DNA of 64,000 nt from Ardenticatenaceae bacterium (GTDB lineage: Bacteria; Chloroflexota; Anaerolineae; Promineifilales; Promineifilaceae): positions 496,001 through 560,000 of the forward strand of contig JACKCC010000006.1 in assembly GCA_020634245.1 (NCBI GenBank), given 5' to 3'. Both the position numbers and the translations under genes were made by a program. Positions 44,428-53,355 of this stretch are shown here, one piece after another. The notes below the pieces were generated by a model. The model had not been told where the DNA came from. It was given only the letters and a program-made list of their open reading frames with translations, and did not search any database. Every line of letters begins with the position of its first letter. Positions within the stretch are counted from its first letter, which is position 1.

Positions 44428-46407
44428 TTAGGGATTCCTTTCTTGGGTGGCTGGGTGTTGCATCTGCTCTTCTACCGGCTCATTATTTTGAGAAACGGCC
44501 GTTTCCATCATCGCCACTGTCCGGGCTACATTTTCAATCGCTACCCGCTGCTTGCGATACAAATCCGATTCACTCATCGCCAGGCGGCGGGCCACGTCGC
44601 GTACCCGTTTGCCTTGCACGAATTTCATCTCCAGAATGTTATACAAAATCCATTCAGCCCGCGTGAGATTCCGCTCCCCTTCCGGTTTTTGCAATTCAAT
44701 GGCATCAGCCAGGATGGCTCGCAGAGCATTGGTAGGTGTGTCATGCTCGTGCAGCGCTTTTTGTACAACTTGCAGACCCATCAGCGGGCTTTCCGTCAAT
44801 TTAGGGCCGCCCCAGTAATGGGTGAGCGCATCCCGTACCATCCCGGTGAATTCGGGATCATCTACCAACGTGTCTTCGTTCGCAGGGGCAGTGAGAATGG
44901 GCAACCCTCCAAAAGCGGCCGCGCCGCGCCGTTCTTGCAGTGCTGTAATTTGCGGCAGAAGCCCTTCCACAGCGGCAAAAACCTGCTGCTGCAAAATCCG
45001 ATCCTCCAGGGCAGCCGCAGCCTGCTCGATGAGTCGTTCTAACATTTGGCTTTCAGCTTCGTCCAAATCGGGCATAGCCGCCCGGGCGCGGATGCCTAAA
45101 ATGCCCAGAACGGTGTCTCTCTGCCGGTTGCGCAGGCGGCGTATCCAATAGTTTTGCCACAGGATAAAACGATCGGCCGTTTCCAGGTCTGGCTCAGTGT
45201 CATTCCCATTTTCGTTTTGGGGCCGGGCCAGTTTATGCCAATCGGCTTCTCCCAAAATGGTTTCCGGCTCTTCGGCGAGTGGCCCAATAACCGCCTCCAT
45301 CTTAGCACCATCGGGTGTAAGTGCGACGACAAAGGCTGTCGGGGTGTGCATAGCTTCGCAAGTGGCCGCCAGAACGCTTTCCAGGAACTGCTGCAAATCA
45401 CGGGTTGTCAGGAGGCGCTCACTCAATTCCTGAATGCGGCGCACTTCGGGATCATCATTGAGTTGAAAGAATCTCTCTAACGGCCGTTTATACGCATGAA
45501 TCAGCCACTCCACCACCATCACCGTTACTACCAGGGTAAACCCTAGCGCTGTTTCTGTAGGCAGACCCAAGATAGGACTGCCGCGCCGCACCAAAATGTA
45601 AACCAGAAGCACAATTGTGCCCGCCAGCGGAACCCGCGCCATAAACTTGTACAACCGCACCCGTACCACACGGTCTGGCGAAACTGTACCAAAATAACTC
45701 AGGTGCGAAGTCATAATTCCAAACAAAACGCCAACAACCAGGTTACCCAACAAAACAACCGGCCAAAAAATTACAGGCACAGCATCCTGCGGACTGCCAC
45801 GGATGATTAAATAGGGAAAGACAGCTACCGGTGCAGCCAAAAAAGTCACCATGGTCGTTGTAACCCGGTACCGCGTCGTTCTGGTCACCGTTCGTTTACG
45901 AGCTTGCCAGGCATTATAAAAACTGGCACCCATTCCCAACCAGAAATAAAGCGCAAACACAGGGAACAACGACCCGGCCGTCAAATGAGGTGTCAAGGCC
46001 ATATGGACAAGATCGTCAACTATCCAATTTGTCCACAACACCAGCCCCAAAAAAGTCAGGCCAATGAAGTAGCCGGCATATACAAGAAATTTTCTTTTGC
46101 GCGATGGTGCTCCTGTGATGGTGAGCAGCGCATCCGAAAGCTGGTATTGGGCTGCCGGCACCAGCGAAATACCAATCCATTCCAAATGCAGCCAGGTTTC
46201 TGCCGATGAGGAAATGATTGTCCGGCTGACCAGGAGTTCGGTTAAATAAACAATAACGACAAAGGAGATGAGCGCCGAAAAAGCACGGATAACCGGCACG
46301 CGCAAACTGCGCCCCAAATGATAGAGAACGACAGCCGATCCGAAAATGACAATGACTGCTTGCAAAACGTCATTGGCTAAGGCTAAAAACGAAATTAAAT
46401 CACTCAT
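44428..46407 (-). CDS. Membrane-anchored 7TM-GAF protein with C-terminal helix-turn-helix-like region
   Basis: 659 residues. Residues 1-300 hold about seven to eight membrane helices like the 7TM input domains of sensor kinases. About 320-500 is a GAF-like domain (RRIQELSERLLTTRDLQQFLESVLAATCEAMHTPTAFVVAL ... AESQMLERLIEQAAAALEDRIL). The C-terminus (about 585-640) reads NLTRAEWILYNILEMKFVQGKRVRDVARRLAMSESDLYRKQRVAIENVA, resembling a sigma-region-4/HTH. There is no kinase, cyclase or phosphatase domain. Its ATG overlaps the ftsH stop (ATGA). A membrane-bound transcription regulator subject to FtsH proteolysis is my inference. Confidence 0.7.
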   Translation of the reverse strand: MSDLISFLALANDVLQAVIVIFGSAVVLYHLGRSLRVPVIRAFSALISFVVIVYLTELLVSRTIISSSAETWLHLEWIGISLVPAAQYQLSDALLTITGAPSRKRKFLVYAGYFIGLTFLGLVLWTNWIVDDLVHMALTPHLTAGSLFPVFALYFWLGMGASFYNAWQARKRTVTRTTRYRVTTTMVTFLAAPVAVFPYLIIRGSPQDAVPVIFWPVVLLGNLVVGVLFGIMTSHLSYFGTVSPDRVVRVRLYKFMARVPLAGTIVLLVYILVRRGSPILGLPTETALGFTLVVTVMVVEWLIHAYKRPLERFFQLNDDPEVRRIQELSERLLTTRDLQQFLESVLAATCEAMHTPTAFVVALTPDGAKMEAVIGPLAEEPETILGEADWHKLARPQNENGNDTEPDLETADRFILWQNYWIRRLRNRQRDTVLGILGIRARAAMPDLDEAESQMLERLIEQAAAALEDRILQQQVFAAVEGLLPQITALQERRGAAAFGGLPILTAPANEDTLVDDPEFTGMVRDALTHYWGGPKLTESPLMGLQVVQKALHEHDTPTNALRAILADAIELQKPEGERNLTRAEWILYNILEMKFVQGKRVRDVARRLAMSESDLYRKQRVAIENVARTVAMMETAVSQNNEPVEEQMQHPATQERNP

Positions 46408-48350
46408 GCAGGTGAAGGAGCCGGAGGCAGATCAAGGGCAGGCGGATTCCATTCCGCTTCCTCGTTGGCCCCGCCGATTTCCCGTTTGCTTTTTTCTGTT
46501 GGCGGAATGGTCGGCGGAATATCGTGCCCTTCTACCAAAGCCAGAAAATCTGCCGCCTCCAAAGTCTCTGTTTCCAACAATTTTTTGGCGATCAGATCCA
46601 ATGTCGCCCGATTTTCCGTCAATGTTTTTGTGGCGATTTCATACTGCTTGTCAATGATCTGCCGTACTTCATCGTCGATCTTTTCGGCGATGGCATCAGA
46701 ATAATCCCGCTGTTCGCTGATTTCCCGACCCAGGAAGACCATTTCCTGTTTTTGACCATAAACACGCGGTCCTAAATCATCACTCATTCCGTATTGTGTC
46801 ACCATTTGGCGGGCAATTTGAGTTATCCGGCGTAAATCATCACTGGCTCCGGCTGTGATTTCTCCAAACACAACTTCTTCGGCGACACGGCCGCCCAGGG
46901 CGGTAGCGATGAGCGCTTTCAGTTGTGATTTGGTGGGCAGCAGCTTATCATCTTCCATGTACCAGGTCAGGCCCAGCCCCATGCCGCGAGGCACAATGGT
47001 GATTTTGCGCAGCGGCTGGGCATCGGGCAAGAAGTGGCTTACCAGGGCATGGCCTGCCTCATGGTAGGCAATGACTTCTCGTTCTTCAGCGGTGATGACG
47101 CGGCTTTTTCGTTCCGGGCCAAGCTGAACGCGCTCGATGGCTTCCTGGAATTCGGGCATGCCGATGCTTTTTTTGTTACGGCGGGCCGCCAGCAAAGCAG
47201 CCTCGTTGACGGTATTTTCGATGTCTGCCCCAACGAAACCGGGGGTTGATTTGGCCAATTTGCTGATGTCGACTTTAGTGGAAACCGGCTTGCCGCGTAT
47301 GTGAACTTTGAAGATTTCTTCTCGGCCACGCATGTCGGGCCGGTCGATAACTACGCGCCGGTCAAAACGGCCGGGACGCATGAGTGCCGGGTCAAGGATA
47401 TCGGGGCGGTTGGTAGCGGCCAGGATGATAACGTGGGTGTCGGTTCCAAAACCGTCCATTTCGACTAAAATTTGGTTGAGGGTTTGTTCCCGTTCGTCGT
47501 GGGAGCCGCCCAATCCGGCACCACGCTGGCGGCCAACGGCGTCAATTTCGTCAATGAAGATGATGCAAGGGCTGTGCCGTTTGGCCTGGTCAAACAGGTC
47601 TCGGACGCGGCTGGCACCGACGCCGACGAACATTTCGACGAATTCGGAACCAGCGATGGAGAAGAAGGGGACGCCGGCTTCGCCGGAAATGGCTTTGGCT
47701 AACAGGGTTTTGCCAGTGCCGGGGCTGCCCACCAGCAGAACACCTTTGGGAATGCGCGCGCCAAAACTGACGAATTTTTCTGGCTCTTTGAGAAATTCGA
47801 CGACTTCTTGCAGTTCTTCTTTGGCTTCTTTGGCCCCGGCGACGTCGTCGAAGGTGACGGTAGGATGGTCGCCAGTGAACATGCGGGCGCGGCTTTTGCC
47901 GAAGGACATGGCCTGGTTGTTATTGCCCTGGGCCTGGCGAAAGATGAAGTAGATGAAGGCCAAGATGAGGACGGCCGGCAGGAAGATGCCGATGAGGTTG
48001 AGCCAGCTTCCCCATTGGCTGGGTGCTTCGTAGATGATGTTGACACGGCCGTTACTATAATCCGCCGCGCTAATGCCATACATACTCAGAATTTCTTCCA
48101 GAGAACTGCTGTCACTGATATAAGCCTGAGCTGGTGATCGGTGAGAATCAACGTAATTGACGGTTATGTGTTGTTTACTGCTGGCGACTTCGATGGTGCT
48201 GACTTGATTGGCCTGAATTTCTTTCACCAATTCACTGATTGATATCTCTTGGGTGGGTGTGGTTGTCGTGTTGGCGCTCCACAATATGGCAACAATGGCC
48301 GCACCAATCAAAAAGTATATGAACCATCGGGTGAATCGAGTCGCATTCAT
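46404..48350 (-). CDS. ftsH: ATP-dependent zinc metalloprotease FtsH
   Basis: 648 residues: an N-terminal helix (FIYFLIGAAIVAILW), an extracytoplasmic FtsH_ext domain, a second helix (GIFLPAVLILAFIYFIF), an AAA domain with Walker A GSPGTGKT, IIFIDEIDAVGRQRG and second-region-of-homology ATNRPDILDPALMRPGRFDRR, then the peptidase HEAGHALVSH. It degrades damaged membrane proteins and short-lived regulators. GGAGA precedes the ATG at 48350; a TTG one codon earlier is also possible. The C-terminal tail is Pro-rich. Coupled to the 7TM-GAF gene. No HIP palindrome lies in the conserved core. Confidence 0.97.
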   Translation of the reverse strand: MNATRFTRWFIYFLIGAAIVAILWSANTTTTPTQEISISELVKEIQANQVSTIEVASSKQHITVNYVDSHRSPAQAYISDSSSLEEILSMYGISAADYSNGRVNIIYEAPSQWGSWLNLIGIFLPAVLILAFIYFIFRQAQGNNNQAMSFGKSRARMFTGDHPTVTFDDVAGAKEAKEELQEVVEFLKEPEKFVSFGARIPKGVLLVGSPGTGKTLLAKAISGEAGVPFFSIAGSEFVEMFVGVGASRVRDLFDQAKRHSPCIIFIDEIDAVGRQRGAGLGGSHDEREQTLNQILVEMDGFGTDTHVIILAATNRPDILDPALMRPGRFDRRVVIDRPDMRGREEIFKVHIRGKPVSTKVDISKLAKSTPGFVGADIENTVNEAALLAARRNKKSIGMPEFQEAIERVQLGPERKSRVITAEEREVIAYHEAGHALVSHFLPDAQPLRKITIVPRGMGLGLTWYMEDDKLLPTKSQLKALIATALGGRVAEEVVFGEITAGASDDLRRITQIARQMVTQYGMSDDLGPRVYGQKQEMVFLGREISEQRDYSDAIAEKIDDEVRQIIDKQYEIATKTLTENRATLDLIAKKLLETETLEAADFLALVEGHDIPPTIPPTEKSKREIGGANEEAEWNPPALDLPPAPSPA

Positions 48351-48491
48351 CAAAAATTCTCCATCTGCTGCGGAGGCAGGAGTTGTTTTGGCTGTTCCTG
48401 CTTGTTAGTTTCAGTATAGCAGAAAGCCAACGTCATGGCGACAGGACAGAATATCCTATTTATATCGAACAGGGGGAGTTTGGGAACTGTA

Positions 48492-49631
48492 TTAACCGGC
48501 CCAGGCCCGGTATACCATGTACCAAAGAGGAATTAGACCCAGCAAGGCGATGAGCGCGGCGATGCCTAGGGAAACGGCCGTCCAGTCATTACCCGTTTCT
48601 TTTTCCGGTGCCGGGATTCGAATGGTCAGCGGTTCTGTTTGGGAAACGGCCGTATCTTCCCGCACCGGATCTGACAAAACCGTATTTTCCAGAGTGGGCT
48701 GCGGCCGCTGGTACGTTTTGGTTTTTAATTCCGAAACCGGGGATGTAGGCTGGTGAGGAATCGTGTTGTTGAGCGAATCAGTATCGGACAGACTGCGCTG
48801 ACGGTAGGCGCTGAGGATACGGCCAAGCTGCCCTGCGGTGCGGTAGCGCCCGGCCGGTTCTTTGGAAAGGACTTTTTGCACGATCTGGTCTAATTGCAGG
48901 GGGACAGTAGGGTTGGCATCGGCTACGGCCGGCGGATCCTCCTGCATGTGTTTCAGGGCCAGAGCGGTTGGCGTGTCCCCACTAAAAGGTAATTGGCCGG
49001 TTAGCAATTCGAATAAAATGACTCCAATTGAGTAGACATCAGAAGCGGGCGTGGCCGGATTGCCAGCGGCTTGTTCCGGCGAGAAGTATTGGGGAGTACC
49101 CCAGACCTGGCTGGCCTGTTGCCCCAATGTCGCTTCGCTGATGGCGCGGGCGATACCAAAATCGGCCACTTTCACCCGATCATCCCGTGTAATCAACACG
49201 TTTTGCGGTTTTACGTCACAATGTACCAGATCGGCCCGATGGGCATAGCCGATACCAGCGCAAATTTGGATGGTTAAATCCAGCGCCCGGCTGACGGGCA
49301 TCGGATGACCGGTCTGGTTGTACTGCCGGATGATTTGTTTCAGCGTTTGCCCTTCGACGTATTCCATGACGATGTAGTAATGATTGCGGTCTTGGCCGAT
49401 GTCGTGAACGGTGACGATATTGGGATGGGTCAAGTTGGCGGCGGCGTGGGCTTCTTGCTGGAAGCGTTGCAGAAAGCCCTGGTCACCGGTGAGGCTTTCG
49501 TGCAGCATTTTAACGGCAACAATGCGGCCCAAAGCGCGATCCTGTGCTTTATACACACGGGCCATCCCACCGCTGCCGACGCGTTCCAGAAGTTGATAAC
49601 GGCCGTTCAAAATCACTTCTCGTTCAGACAT
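48492..49631 (-). CDS. Serine/threonine protein kinase with C-terminal membrane anchor
   Basis: About 379 residues. The kinase domain runs from residue 10 to 270: GRYQLLERVGSGGMARVYKAQD (P-loop), VAVKML (Lys), LVHCDVKPQNVLI (catalytic loop, HCD in place of HRD), KVADFGIA and WGTPQYFSPEQAAG. A Pro/Thr-rich linker follows, then one membrane helix near the C-terminus (SLGIAALIALLGLIPLWYMVYRAW). No PASTA or sensor domain follows the helix, so the signal input is unclear. The ATG at 49631 is preferred although its ribosome site is weak; GTG at 49667 is an alternative. Confidence 0.92.
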   Translation of the reverse strand: MSEREVILNGRYQLLERVGSGGMARVYKAQDRALGRIVAVKMLHESLTGDQGFLQRFQQEAHAAANLTHPNIVTVHDIGQDRNHYYIVMEYVEGQTLKQIIRQYNQTGHPMPVSRALDLTIQICAGIGYAHRADLVHCDVKPQNVLITRDDRVKVADFGIARAISEATLGQQASQVWGTPQYFSPEQAAGNPATPASDVYSIGVILFELLTGQLPFSGDTPTALALKHMQEDPPAVADANPTVPLQLDQIVQKVLSKEPAGRYRTAGQLGRILSAYRQRSLSDTDSLNNTIPHQPTSPVSELKTKTYQRPQPTLENTVLSDPVREDTAVSQTEPLTIRIPAPEKETGNDWTAVSLGIAALIALLGLIPLWYMVYRAWAG

Positions 49632-49703
49632 AAGGGAATTGTAAAACGGAACGCGTAAACTTGCCACACGTTTTCAGTTATGATAGCATTTAGGCAGATT
49701 CAT

Positions 49704-49778
49704 GGCGGATATGGTGTAGGGGTTAACACGCCTGGTTGTGGCCCAGGAGATCGTGGGTTCAAATCCCACTATTCGCCC
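49704..49778 (+). tRNA. tRNA-His (anticodon GTG)
   Basis: Acceptor GGCGGAT pairs with ATTCGCC, discriminator C. Anticodon stem CCTGG/CCAGG holds loop TTGTGGC with GTG. T-arm GTGGGTTCAAATCCCAC. A discriminator C with an unpaired -1 position fits tRNA-His. Confidence 0.95.
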
Positions 49779-49822
49779 TAATGGAAACCAGGTTTTTCAA
49801 AAAAACCTGGTTTCTTGGTTTA

Positions 49823-49896
49823 TGCGCCCGTAGCTCAATGGATAGAGTAACTGGCTTCGAACCAGTCGGTTGGGGGTTCGAGTCCCTCCGGGCGTA
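49823..49896 (+). tRNA. tRNA-Arg (anticodon TCG)
   Basis: Acceptor GCGCCCG pairs with CGGGCGT (one G-U), discriminator A. Anticodon stem ACTGG/CCAGT with loop CTTCGAA gives TCG, reading CGA/CGN Arg codons. T-arm GGGGGTTCGAGTCCCTC. It lies 44 bases after tRNA-His on the same strand, likely co-transcribed. Confidence 0.95.
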
Positions 49897-49914
49897 TAGT
49901 CGTCAAACGTAAAG

Positions 49915-49956
49915 CGTAAAACGTGATGAATTTTTGCGTTTTACGTTTTATTTTTG
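49915..49956 (+). terminator. Terminator after the tRNA pair
   Basis: CGTAAAACG (49915-49923) pairs with CGTTTTACG (49937-49945), then TTTTATTTTT. It also contains heptamer-like CGTAAA repeats. It ends just before the ribosome site of the P1 peptidase gene. Confidence 0.7.
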
Positions 49957-49967
49957 TTGGAGGATTC

Positions 49968-50903
49968 ATGCTTATTCCCGGTCTCAAAATTGGTCATGCA
50001 ACAAACGAGCCATTCCATACCGGCTGTACGGTTTTTCTACTGCCGGAAGGCTGCGTGGGCAGCGTGGATGTGCGCGGCCCGGCCCCCGGCACGAGAGAAT
50101 CGGCGCTTTTGGCCCCGGACAAGGCGGTGCAAACGATCAATGCCATCCTGCTGACCGGCGGCAGCGCCTTTGGCCTGGCTGCGGCCGACGGCGTAATGCG
50201 CTATCTGGCGGAAAAGGGCATTGGCCATCCTACACCGATCAAACCGATCCCGATTGTGCCTACAGCGGTGGTGTATGATTTGTTCATGAATGGCGGCCAG
50301 GGATTGCCGGATGCCGATTTGGGGTATGAGGCTTGCCAGAATGCGGTGGATACGGCCGTTCCCCAGGGCAGCGTTGGTGCCGGTGCCGGTGTGACGGTGG
50401 GCAAGTGGAGCAGTCCTTTCGGCATAATGAAAAGCGGTTTCGGCCTGGCCAGTTGGCAGGAAGGCGATCTAATCGTCATGGCCGGGGCGGTTGTCAATGC
50501 TATTGGCGATGTGGTCAATGAAGATGGTTCGGTGCTGGCCGGAGCGCGGCAGGAAGATGGTTCCTGGGCTGCCGACCACGATCCGCTGCGCCGCTTCCCC
50601 AATCCGCCGACAACGCCGGTAGGAACCAATACGACACTGCTGGTCGTAGTGACCAATGCCCGGATGACGAAAGTAGAAGCACACCGGTTGGCCCAACGGG
50701 TGCATGACGGCATGGCGATTGCCATTCGGCCGGTACACACAACGCATGACGGCGACACCGCTTTTGCAGTGGCAGCGAATCAGGTGGATGCGAATTTTGA
50801 TTTAGTGGCTAATACGGCCGTTACCGTTACCGCTGAAGCCATTCGTCATGCTGTACGGGAAGCGGTTTCGGTTGGCCCCATTCCCGGTTTGAAGCAGGAA
50901 TAA
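49968..50903 (+). CDS. P1-family (DmpA-like) aminopeptidase/endo-hydrolase
   Basis: 311 residues of the Ntn-type P1 family: GLKIGHATNEPFHTGCTVFLLPEG, VDVRGPAPGTRE, LLTGGSAFGLAAADGVMRYL, GSVGAGAGVTVGK, and VGTNTTLLVVVTNARMTK containing the self-cleavage/nucleophile segment. Family members are D-aminopeptidases, beta-peptidyl aminopeptidases or 6-aminohexanoate oligomer hydrolases (NylC). GGAGG precedes the ATG at 49968. It leads an operon with a hydrolase, LOG protein and IPK on short spacings. Confidence 0.92.
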   Translation: MLIPGLKIGHATNEPFHTGCTVFLLPEGCVGSVDVRGPAPGTRESALLAPDKAVQTINAILLTGGSAFGLAAADGVMRYLAEKGIGHPTPIKPIPIVPTAVVYDLFMNGGQGLPDADLGYEACQNAVDTAVPQGSVGAGAGVTVGKWSSPFGIMKSGFGLASWQEGDLIVMAGAVVNAIGDVVNEDGSVLAGARQEDGSWAADHDPLRRFPNPPTTPVGTNTTLLVVVTNARMTKVEAHRLAQRVHDGMAIAIRPVHTTHDGDTAFAVAANQVDANFDLVANTAVTVTAEAIRHAVREAVSVGPIPGLKQE

Positions 50904-50908
50904 TTGTT

Positions 50909-51745
50909 ATGCCCAACTATCCTTATGCCGAGATGCCGCGTGCTTTTGTCAACGTTTTGGGGATTGAGACGGCTTATTACGAGATGGGAACGCGGAACGG
51001 CCGTCCCATTTTACTCCTCCACGGCATGTCCACTTCTGCCGACAGCTTTCGCGAAACAATGCACGAACTGGCCGGTGACTTTTGGCTGATTGCGCCCGAC
51101 ATCCCTGGTTTTGGCTACAGCGACAACACCCAGCCCTACACCATGCCCCATTTGGTTGAGTGGCTGGCGGCTTTTCGCGCCGCGCTGGAGTTACCTCCGG
51201 CGGCACTGGTCGGCCACTCATTTGGCGGCACGCTGGCCGCAGAATTTGCCCTTTCATACCCCGGTGATGTAACCCGTCTGTTTCTGGTGGCTCCGGCTCT
51301 CCTGCGGGCAGAAAGTTACCCGTATCTGGTCAAAAAAATCGGTTTTGCCCTGGGAATGATTGATTTGGGCATGGCTTTTTCCCAATCCGGTTTTTGGGTT
51401 AAGCGGCAAATAAAGGCCCCATTTTACGCGCCGGAAGAGCAAGACAAGTCAGTGTGGGCACGTCGGCTGAAGGATTACGATCTGGCCCGTGCTTCAGCCG
51501 ACGTGATTAAGGCCACGGCCTTCAATCATATGCGTGACCGGCTGCCACAACTGCCACATCCCACCTGCCTGGTTTGGGGCGAAAACGACCTGGTTGTGCC
51601 CGTGGGTGATGCTGACAAATTGGCCGGATTGCTCCCTAATGTGCAGCAGGTACACAAGCTGGCCGAGTGCGGTCATGCGCCGATTTTAGAGCAGCAGACC
51701 AAGGTGCAATCGCTGGCGCGCGGCTTTTTGAAGATTGCCGATTGA
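50909..51745 (+). CDS. Alpha/beta hydrolase
   Basis: 278 residues: ILLLHGMSTSADSF, APDIPGFGYSD, nucleophile elbow ALVGHSFGGTLAAEF, acid in WGENDLVVP and His in AECGHAPILEQ. Between the strands a lid of helices (YLVKKIGFALGMIDLGMAFSQ) is fairly hydrophobic. It starts five bases after the P1 peptidase stop, so it is co-translated. The substrate is unknown; an esterase or amidase working with the peptidase is possible (inference). Confidence 0.9.
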   Translation: MPNYPYAEMPRAFVNVLGIETAYYEMGTRNGRPILLLHGMSTSADSFRETMHELAGDFWLIAPDIPGFGYSDNTQPYTMPHLVEWLAAFRAALELPPAALVGHSFGGTLAAEFALSYPGDVTRLFLVAPALLRAESYPYLVKKIGFALGMIDLGMAFSQSGFWVKRQIKAPFYAPEEQDKSVWARRLKDYDLARASADVIKATAFNHMRDRLPQLPHPTCLVWGENDLVVPVGDADKLAGLLPNVQQVHKLAECGHAPILEQQTKVQSLARGFLKIAD

Positions 51746-51751
51746 CGACAC

Positions 51752-51773
51752 GACTACATGACTACATGACTAC
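51752..51773 (+). repeat. GACTACAT octamers supplying a start codon
   Basis: GACTACATGACTACATGACTAC. ATG occurs in two units at 51758 and 51766, in different frames because the period is 8; only the second opens the LOG gene. It is related to the octamers before valS (36476-36562). Confidence 0.75.
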
Positions 51774-52329
51774 TCGACAAAAGACTCAAGTAATTTCTGT
51801 TTTTGGCAGTGCTGCGCCAGTGGCGGGCAGTGAGGCGTATGAATCGGCGCGGCTTGTGGGGCGGCTGCTGGCGGAGGCTGGTCTGGCGGTGGCGACGGGT
51901 GGCTACAGCGGAACGATGACGGCCGTTTCCCAGGGCGCGTCGGAAGCAGGCGGCCATGTCATCGGCGTTACCTCGGCCCAAATCGAGCGGTTCCGGCCGT
52001 TGGGCGCTAATCAGTGGGTAGCCGAGGAAATCAAGTACGAATCGCTGCGTGACCGGCTGCTGCATCTGGTGCTGCAAAACGATGGCATGATTGTCCTGCC
52101 CGGCGGCATCGGTACGCTGTCGGAGATGACATTGGCCTGGAGTTTTTTGCAGGTGGGCGAAGTGGAACCGCGTCCGTTGGCTTTGTTGGGTGAGATGTGG
52201 CGCGATGGGATTCAGGCTTTTTATCGGCCGGAGTACGTGAAGCAGCAGCATCTGGATTTGTTGTATTTTGCCGATTCAGCGGAAACGGCCGTTGCTCACA
52301 TCGTGAAAAACGTAGGCCGTAAACCGTAA
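51766..52329 (+). CDS. LOG-family Rossmann protein (TIGR00725 type)
   Basis: 187 residues: ISVFGSAAP, LVGRLLAEAGLAVATGGYSGTMTAVSQGASEAGG and the LOG motif LPGGIGTLSEM, where PGGxGTxxE binds nucleotide. LOG proteins include cytokinin-activating phosphoribohydrolases and related nucleotide-binding proteins of unclear role. The start lies in octamer repeat DNA (51752-51773), whose copy number sets the reading frame. It is directly followed by the isopentenyl phosphate kinase gene (6-base gap). Confidence 0.88.
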   Translation: MTTRQKTQVISVFGSAAPVAGSEAYESARLVGRLLAEAGLAVATGGYSGTMTAVSQGASEAGGHVIGVTSAQIERFRPLGANQWVAEEIKYESLRDRLLHLVLQNDGMIVLPGGIGTLSEMTLAWSFLQVGEVEPRPLALLGEMWRDGIQAFYRPEYVKQQHLDLLYFADSAETAVAHIVKNVGRKP

Positions 52330-52335
52330 TCTGAT

Positions 52336-53124
52336 ATGATATTTTTGAAGCTGGGTGGTTCGCTTATTACAGATAAAACCGGCGTAGAGCAGTTGCTGCC
52401 GGATGTTTTGGCGCGGCTGGCCGGGGAGATCGGACAGGTATGGACAGGAAACCCTGATTTGCGGCTGCTGGTAGGGCATGGCGCCGGGTCGTTTGGCCAT
52501 GTGGCGGCTGCCAAATATGATACGCGGCACGGTGTGCAAACGGCCGTGCAGTGGCATGGGTTCGCTGAAGTACACGCATCAATGGCCCGTTTGAACCGGC
52601 TTGTCGTGGAGGCACTGCTGGCGGCAGGCGTGTCTGCTTTGAGTTTGCAGCCTTCGGCGTTGGCGCGGTGTGAGAACGGCCGTATCACCACTATTGATGC
52701 TGCGCCTGTACTGGCAGCTCTGGACTCAGGGTTGGTTCCGGTGGTCTACGGCGATGTGGCTTTTGATGGCGGGTGGGGTGGGACAATCATTTCCACCGAG
52801 GAGATTATGGCAGCATTGGCAGGGGCGGTACGGCCATCCTGGCTGCTGTTAGCTGGCGTAACTGAGGGCGTGCTGGACCAATCAGGCCAACTGATTCCGA
52901 CCATCACGCCGGCCAATTTGCCGCAAATCGAAGCGGCTCTGGGCGGTTCACACGGCACAGACGTGACCGGCGGCATGGCCAGCAAGGTGCGCGGAATGCT
53001 GGCTTTGGCTGAACAGCATCACGGATTGCAGGTTTTGATTTTTTCGGGGTTGACCGCAGGGATGGTTAAGCGAGCATTGGTGGAGCCGGAAACGGCCGTT
53101 GGTACACGCATCGCCCAGGCTTGA
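52336..53124 (+). CDS. Isopentenyl phosphate kinase
   Basis: 262 residues of the amino-acid-kinase fold. MIFLKLGGSLITDK starts the protein, followed by LVGHGAGSFGHVAA. The His after GSFG is the residue that marks isopentenyl phosphate kinases among relatives such as glutamate-5-kinase and fosfomycin kinase. Later VVYGDVAFD, TIISTEEIMAALA and GTDVTGGMASKVRGML match the family. It phosphorylates isopentenyl phosphate to IPP, the last step of the alternative mevalonate route described in archaea and Roseiflexus. No mevalonate genes are visible nearby. Confidence 0.85.
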   Translation: MIFLKLGGSLITDKTGVEQLLPDVLARLAGEIGQVWTGNPDLRLLVGHGAGSFGHVAAAKYDTRHGVQTAVQWHGFAEVHASMARLNRLVVEALLAAGVSALSLQPSALARCENGRITTIDAAPVLAALDSGLVPVVYGDVAFDGGWGGTIISTEEIMAALAGAVRPSWLLLAGVTEGVLDQSGQLIPTITPANLPQIEAALGGSHGTDVTGGMASKVRGMLALAEQHHGLQVLIFSGLTAGMVKRALVEPETAVGTRIAQA

Positions 53125-53130
53125 GGCAAG

Positions 53131-53334
53131 CTAGCTCATTTTATAAGCCAGCAGAATCACTCCCAATTCTTCTTCCAAAGCTTTCAACTTCAGTAACTGC
53201 TCATCGGTTATTTCGGTCATGGATGTGGCCGGTTCAACGGCTATAACCCATTTGCCAATTTTGCCTTCTAATTCGTGCAGCATGGCCATCTTTTCACGGT
53301 CCAGCCGCGCGTAACGTAGTTGGGCAAGTTTCAT
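53131..53334 (-). CDS. Small protein, unknown function
   Basis: 67 residues, MKLAQLRYARLDREKMAMLHELEGKIGKWVIAVEPATSMTEITDEQLLKLKALEEELGVILLAYKMS-like composition: two amphipathic helices separated by a short beta-like stretch. TGGAGGAT precedes the ATG, so it is probably translated. No family recognised. It follows the DUF512 gene on the same strand after 21 bases and may share its transcript. Confidence 0.6.
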   Translation of the reverse strand: MKLAQLRYARLDREKMAMLHELEGKIGKWVIAVEPATSMTEITDEQLLKLKALEEELGVILLAYKMS

Positions 53335-53355
53335 GTTTTATCCTCCATTTTATGT

